Shown piece after piece: positions 61,255 to 64,000 of a DNA stretch of 64,000 nt. Position 1 is the stretch's first letter; each line of letters opens with the position of its first letter. Origin of the DNA: Pseudonocardia sp. SCN 73-27 (GTDB lineage Bacteria; Actinomycetota; Actinomycetes; Mycobacteriales; Pseudonocardiaceae); NCBI GenBank assembly GCA_001725415.1, contig MEGH01000020.1, positions 1-64,000 on the forward strand. Reading direction: 5' to 3'. A model generated the notes under the pieces. It did not search any database. It was given only the letters and a program-made list of their open reading frames with translations, and was not told the origin of the DNA. Both the position numbers and the translations under genes were made by a program.

Positions 61255-61775
61255 CAGCCGGTGCCGGTCGGGTTGGAGCCGGGGAGCAGCAGGTGCCCGT
61301 TGTCGACGGAGATGTTCTGCCCGGTGACGTTGGCGGCCAGGTCGGAGTTCAGGTACAGCGCGGTGTCGGCCTTGATCGTCTTCCAGGCGCCCGTCAGGTT
61401 GATCCCGATCATCGCGTCCCACTGCTCCTCGGTGAGCTCCCAGAAGGGCGCGAAGGCGTGGATGCCGGCGTTGGCGATCACGATGTCGATGTGGCCCAGC
61501 TCGTCGACGGCGCGGCCGACGGCGGCGTCGAGTGCGTCCTGGTCGCGGACGTCGGCCTCGACGTCGATCACGCGGCGGCCGTACTCGCGGACGAGCTTGA
61601 CGGTCTCGGCGTGGTCGTCAGCGGTGGCGAGCCCGTAGGTCGTCTCGACGACGTCGGAGACGACGTCGACGATCACGACGTCGGCGCCCTCGCGGGCGCA
61701 GGTGATCGCGTGCGCGCGGCCCTGGCCACGCGCTCCGCCGGTGATGAAGGCGACCTTGCCCTCGAGCATGCCCAT
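61254..61775 (-). pseudogene. Mycofactocin-type SDR with an in-frame deletion of the catalytic segment
   Basis: The 173-residue frame starts like an intact SDR: MGMLEGKVAFITGGARGQGR (dinucleotide motif), VVIVDVVSDVVETTYGLATA (the insertion typical of mycofactocin-coupled SDRs), IDIVIANAGI and WELTEEQWDAMIGINLTGAW. It then jumps from KTIKAD to TALYLNSDLAANVTGQNISV and DNGHLLLPG, the usual C-terminal end. About 100 residues are missing, including the catalytic Ser, the YxxxK motif and the substrate loop. The remaining frame is intact, so a short stable protein is possible, but it cannot be a normal dehydrogenase. Confidence 0.75.
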
Positions 61776-61946
61776 GCGGTGTCTCCTCGGGTCCCGAACC
61801 TCGGCCGGACGGCGTGGTCACCGATCATCGGCGCGCGCGGGGGCCGCCGGGACCGTCCTTCCACCTGGTCCGCCACCCGCTCACGTCTCCGCACGTCAGC
61901 GGGGTCGGACGGGCCCGGGTGACGGAAGTTGACCCCGGGGCTGCGC

Positions 61947-62831
61947 TCAGCCGACGGTGGCCAGTGCGCCCGGTGCGATCTCGACGAGGACCGGGGTGTG
62001 GGCGTCGACGGCCAGGACCTCCCCGTCGAGCTGCAGCGGTGACGGTTTCCCGGTGGTGAACCGGTAGCGGGTGGCGGTGGGCTGCGGGCCGAGGCCGCGG
62101 GTCGCCGCCCGGATCGCGACGCCCAGGATCCGCCACTTCGACACGTGGGGCAGTGCGATCACCTCGAAACGGCCGTCGTCGGGCACGTCGGTGTCGCTCA
62201 GCGTGGCGTACTTCGCCATCTGCGGAATGTTCGCGAAGAGCAGGCTGTCGAACGACGTGCGGGTCCCGTCCTCGAGCGTGATCGTGAAGGGGCGGAACCG
62301 CGCGAAGGTCCGCACCACCGACACGATCTCGCGCAGCGAGCCCTTGCCGCCCTTCTCCAGGTCGATCGCGACGATCGGGGTGAGGCCGACGCCGATGTAG
62401 GAGTGGGCGTACCGGACGACCGCGTCGGGCCCCTCGCCGACGGTGAGCCGCAACAGGTCCAAATGCCGGACCTCGCCGGCGACGATCGCGTCGGCAAGCG
62501 GCCGCTCGCGGGTGACGCGGCGGTGGTCGTTGGCGTTGCCGGCCGCCATGACGGCGCAGACGGTGCCGGTGTCGCCGGCCTGCGTGACGCCGTCGACGAC
62601 CTCGTTGTAGCCGCCGTCCCCGCTCACCGAGACGACGAGGGTCCGCGGCGAGCCGGCCGCCTCCCGGGCCAGCTCGCGGGCGTGGCCGGCGTACCCGGTC
62701 GGGCTCGTCACGACCGACGTCCGCGGCAGCCGGCGGGTGAGCTCGGCGCGGAGCTGCTCGGCCTGGTCGGCCGCGTCGCCCGTGCTGTTCGGGTTGAAGA
62801 TCACCAGGATTCGGTCGAACCGGTCGCTCAC
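61947..62831 (-). CDS. Diacylglycerol kinase-family lipid kinase
   Basis: The 294-residue protein has the DAGK catalytic fold: ILVIFNPNSTGDAADQAEQL, VVSVSGDGGYNEVVDGV (the GGDGT-equivalent nucleotide motif at about 68-84), VMAAGNANDHRR, and a C-terminal beta domain with YIGVGLTPIVAIDLEKG and LQLDGEVLAVD. The family phosphorylates diacylglycerol, sphingoid bases or related lipids at the membrane. GNAND replaces the common GTANDFAR, which may alter specificity. The GTG start is followed downstream by 30 bp and the truncated SDR. Confidence 0.88.
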   Translation of the reverse strand: MSDRFDRILVIFNPNSTGDAADQAEQLRAELTRRLPRTSVVTSPTGYAGHARELAREAAGSPRTLVVSVSGDGGYNEVVDGVTQAGDTGTVCAVMAAGNANDHRRVTRERPLADAIVAGEVRHLDLLRLTVGEGPDAVVRYAHSYIGVGLTPIVAIDLEKGGKGSLREIVSVVRTFARFRPFTITLEDGTRTSFDSLLFANIPQMAKYATLSDTDVPDDGRFEVIALPHVSKWRILGVAIRAATRGLGPQPTATRYRFTTGKPSPLQLDGEVLAVDAHTPVLVEIAPGALATVG

Positions 62832-62879
62832 GCCGCGATTGTTGCCGATCCGGGCGGCCGGGAAACGTCGGCCCGGCGA

Positions 62880-64000
62880 CTAGACGGTGCACGTCCTCCC
62901 CGCCGGGCGGTCGTCGCGCAGTCCGACGAGCTCGCCCGCGGCGTCGGCGAACCGGCCGGCGGCGGTGTCGGCGGGCGCGACCGTCGCGGCGACGGCGCGT
63001 GCCTCGTCCCGCAACGCCACCGCGTCGCGGACTGCCTGTCGCAGCCGGGCGGGGGCGAGCTTGCGGGCCGGCAGGACGACGCCGGTGCCCGCCTGCGCGA
63101 CGCGGCGCGCCACCTCCGGCTGGTCGCGGCCGAACGGCACGGCGACCACCGGTACCCCGGCGGCGACGGACTTGGCGACGATCCCCATCCCGGACGGGCA
63201 CACGACGGCCGCCGCCCGGGCCAGCACCGGCGCGTGGGGTACGAACCGCTCGACGCGCACGTTCGGTGCCTGCGGCAGGGTCGCTGTGTCGTAGGCGTCG
63301 GCGAGGGTGACGAGGACGCGGACGGGTTCGTCGCGCAGCGCCTCGACCGCGGTGGCGGCCAGCGCCTCGTCTCCCTGGTAGTGCGTCGAGCAGGTGACGA
63401 GCACCCACGGCGCGCCGGGCTCGGCGAGCCAGGCCGGCTCGTCGGCGGGAGGGTCCCAGGGCTGGCCGCCGACGATGCGGATGTGCGCGGGCAGATCGGT
63501 GCGCGGGTACTCCAGCGGTTCGCCGGTCAGGACGAGGACCCGGTCGGCGCCGTCGACGTACTCCAGCGCGCTGCGCAGCGGCGGCAGGCCCTCGGCGCGG
63601 CGCACGTCGTTCAGCCCGGGCAGCAGCGCCTTGCCGTACGCGCGCTCGACGACCTTCCACAGCACCGCGTCGCGGACGGCGCCGAGCGGGCCGCCCCGGG
63701 GCCGCAGCCCCAGGCCGTACGGAGGGATCCCGGCGCCCGGGTAGGGCAGTACCGACGGCAGCACGATGGCCCACGGCAGACCGGTGGTCGGGGCGGCGGT
63801 CGCAGCGCCGTAGGTGTTGCCGTCGACGAGCAGTGCGGCGGGTCGCAGCCGGTCGACGCAGGCGTGGAGGTCCTCGGCCTCCCAGCGGGAGCGGGCGAGC
63901 AGGTCGGCCAGGTCGTCGACGCCGCGGCCGTCGGGGCCGTCGGAGGCCGCGACGTGCGCGGTGATGCGCGGGTCGATGGCGCTCGCCTCGATCCCGCCGG
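62880..64000 (-). CDS. GT1-family (MGT-like) glycosyltransferase, 5' end outside window
   Basis: The frame is open from 64000 to the stop at 62880 (about 373 residues shown), so the start lies to the right of the window. The C-terminal donor-binding domain includes WVLVTCSTHYQGDEALAATA, RFVPHAPVLARAAAVVCPSG, MGIVAKSVAAGVPVVAVPFG and RDQPEVARRVAQAGTGVVLP, the pattern of UDP-glycosyltransferases of macrolide or sterol glycosyltransferase type. The HGG of the family reads PSG here. Natural-product or lipid glycosylation is likely. Confidence 0.85.
   Translation of the reverse strand, partial: GGIEASAIDPRITAHVAASDGPDGRGVDDLADLLARSRWEAEDLHACVDRLRPAALLVDGNTYGAATAAPTTGLPWAIVLPSVLPYPGAGIPPYGLGLRPRGGPLGAVRDAVLWKVVERAYGKALLPGLNDVRRAEGLPPLRSALEYVDGADRVLVLTGEPLEYPRTDLPAHIRIVGGQPWDPPADEPAWLAEPGAPWVLVTCSTHYQGDEALAATAVEALRDEPVRVLVTLADAYDTATLPQAPNVRVERFVPHAPVLARAAAVVCPSGMGIVAKSVAAGVPVVAVPFGRDQPEVARRVAQAGTGVVLPARKLAPARLRQAVRDAVALRDEARAVAATVAPADTAAGRFADAAGELVGLRDDRPAGRTCTV

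Overview
The window is very GC-rich throughout, with frequent GTG starts, GTGA/ATGA stop-start overlaps and gene families typical of high-GC actinobacteria (fused CydDC, an actinobacterial bc1-like complex, a SigB/SigF-type sigma factor, DUF3040, a mycofactocin-type SDR). A Pseudonocardia-like actinomycete is my best guess, but that is inference from gene content. I see no rRNA, tRNA, CRISPR array, phage or insertion sequence.

Layout. 1-8.1 kb: a hypoxia/redox block on the minus strand, with a NarL/DevR-type response regulator (cut by the left edge), the bd oxidase operon cydA-cydB-cydDC, a CBS protein, a short HPF/RaiA-like protein and a zinc-finger thioredoxin; three DevR/DosR-like palindromes lie in this block. 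8.1-12.7 kb: sulfur/persulfide handling, with two MBL-fold/double-rhodanese proteins, a single-domain rhodanese, a TauE/SafE exporter and a sharp operator palindrome. 13-17 kb: membrane proteins, an alpha/beta hydrolase, a VIT-type metal transporter and a secreted internally duplicated Q/N/D-rich protein. 17.5-26.2 kb: catabolic genes (extradiol dioxygenase; CoA-transferase A/B plus thiolase with a divergent LysR; glutamate dehydrogenase; quinone-oxidoreductase-like MDR with a divergent IclR). 26.2-34.4 kb: two divergent, tightly overlapping operons (CapA / hydrolase / ene-reductase, and M19 dipeptidase / MHS transporter / M20 amidohydrolase / amidase) that look like one uncharacterised catabolic locus for an amide or dipeptide-like compound. 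34.5-35.5 kb: a sigma factor.

35.8-53.2 kb is the most striking part. It holds a selenocysteine-containing formate dehydrogenase (in-frame TGA plus a clear SECIS hairpin), a hemerythrin protein, a second divergent cytochrome oxidase (ctaC/ctaD with its metal ligands intact but the usual D- and K-channel residues changed), a bc1-like complex in the order B-C-A, and a seven-gene Mrp-like antiporter module that lacks the large MrpA antiporter domain and matches the membrane arm of MBH-type enzymes. A 104-bp inverted-repeat structure separates the divergent oxidase and bc1 operons. Electrons could run from formate through the quinone pool, bc1 and the oxidase, with the antiporter module handling ion translocation.

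53-64 kb: a PucR-type regulator, DUF3040 protein, acetate (SatP) transporter with an apparent frameshift, DMT transporter, an OmpR-type two-component system with a lipoprotein, a truncated Fpg/Nei remnant, a conserved hypothetical protein, an LLM flavin oxidoreductase, an SDR that has lost its catalytic segment, a diacylglycerol-kinase-family protein and a glycosyltransferase cut by the right edge.
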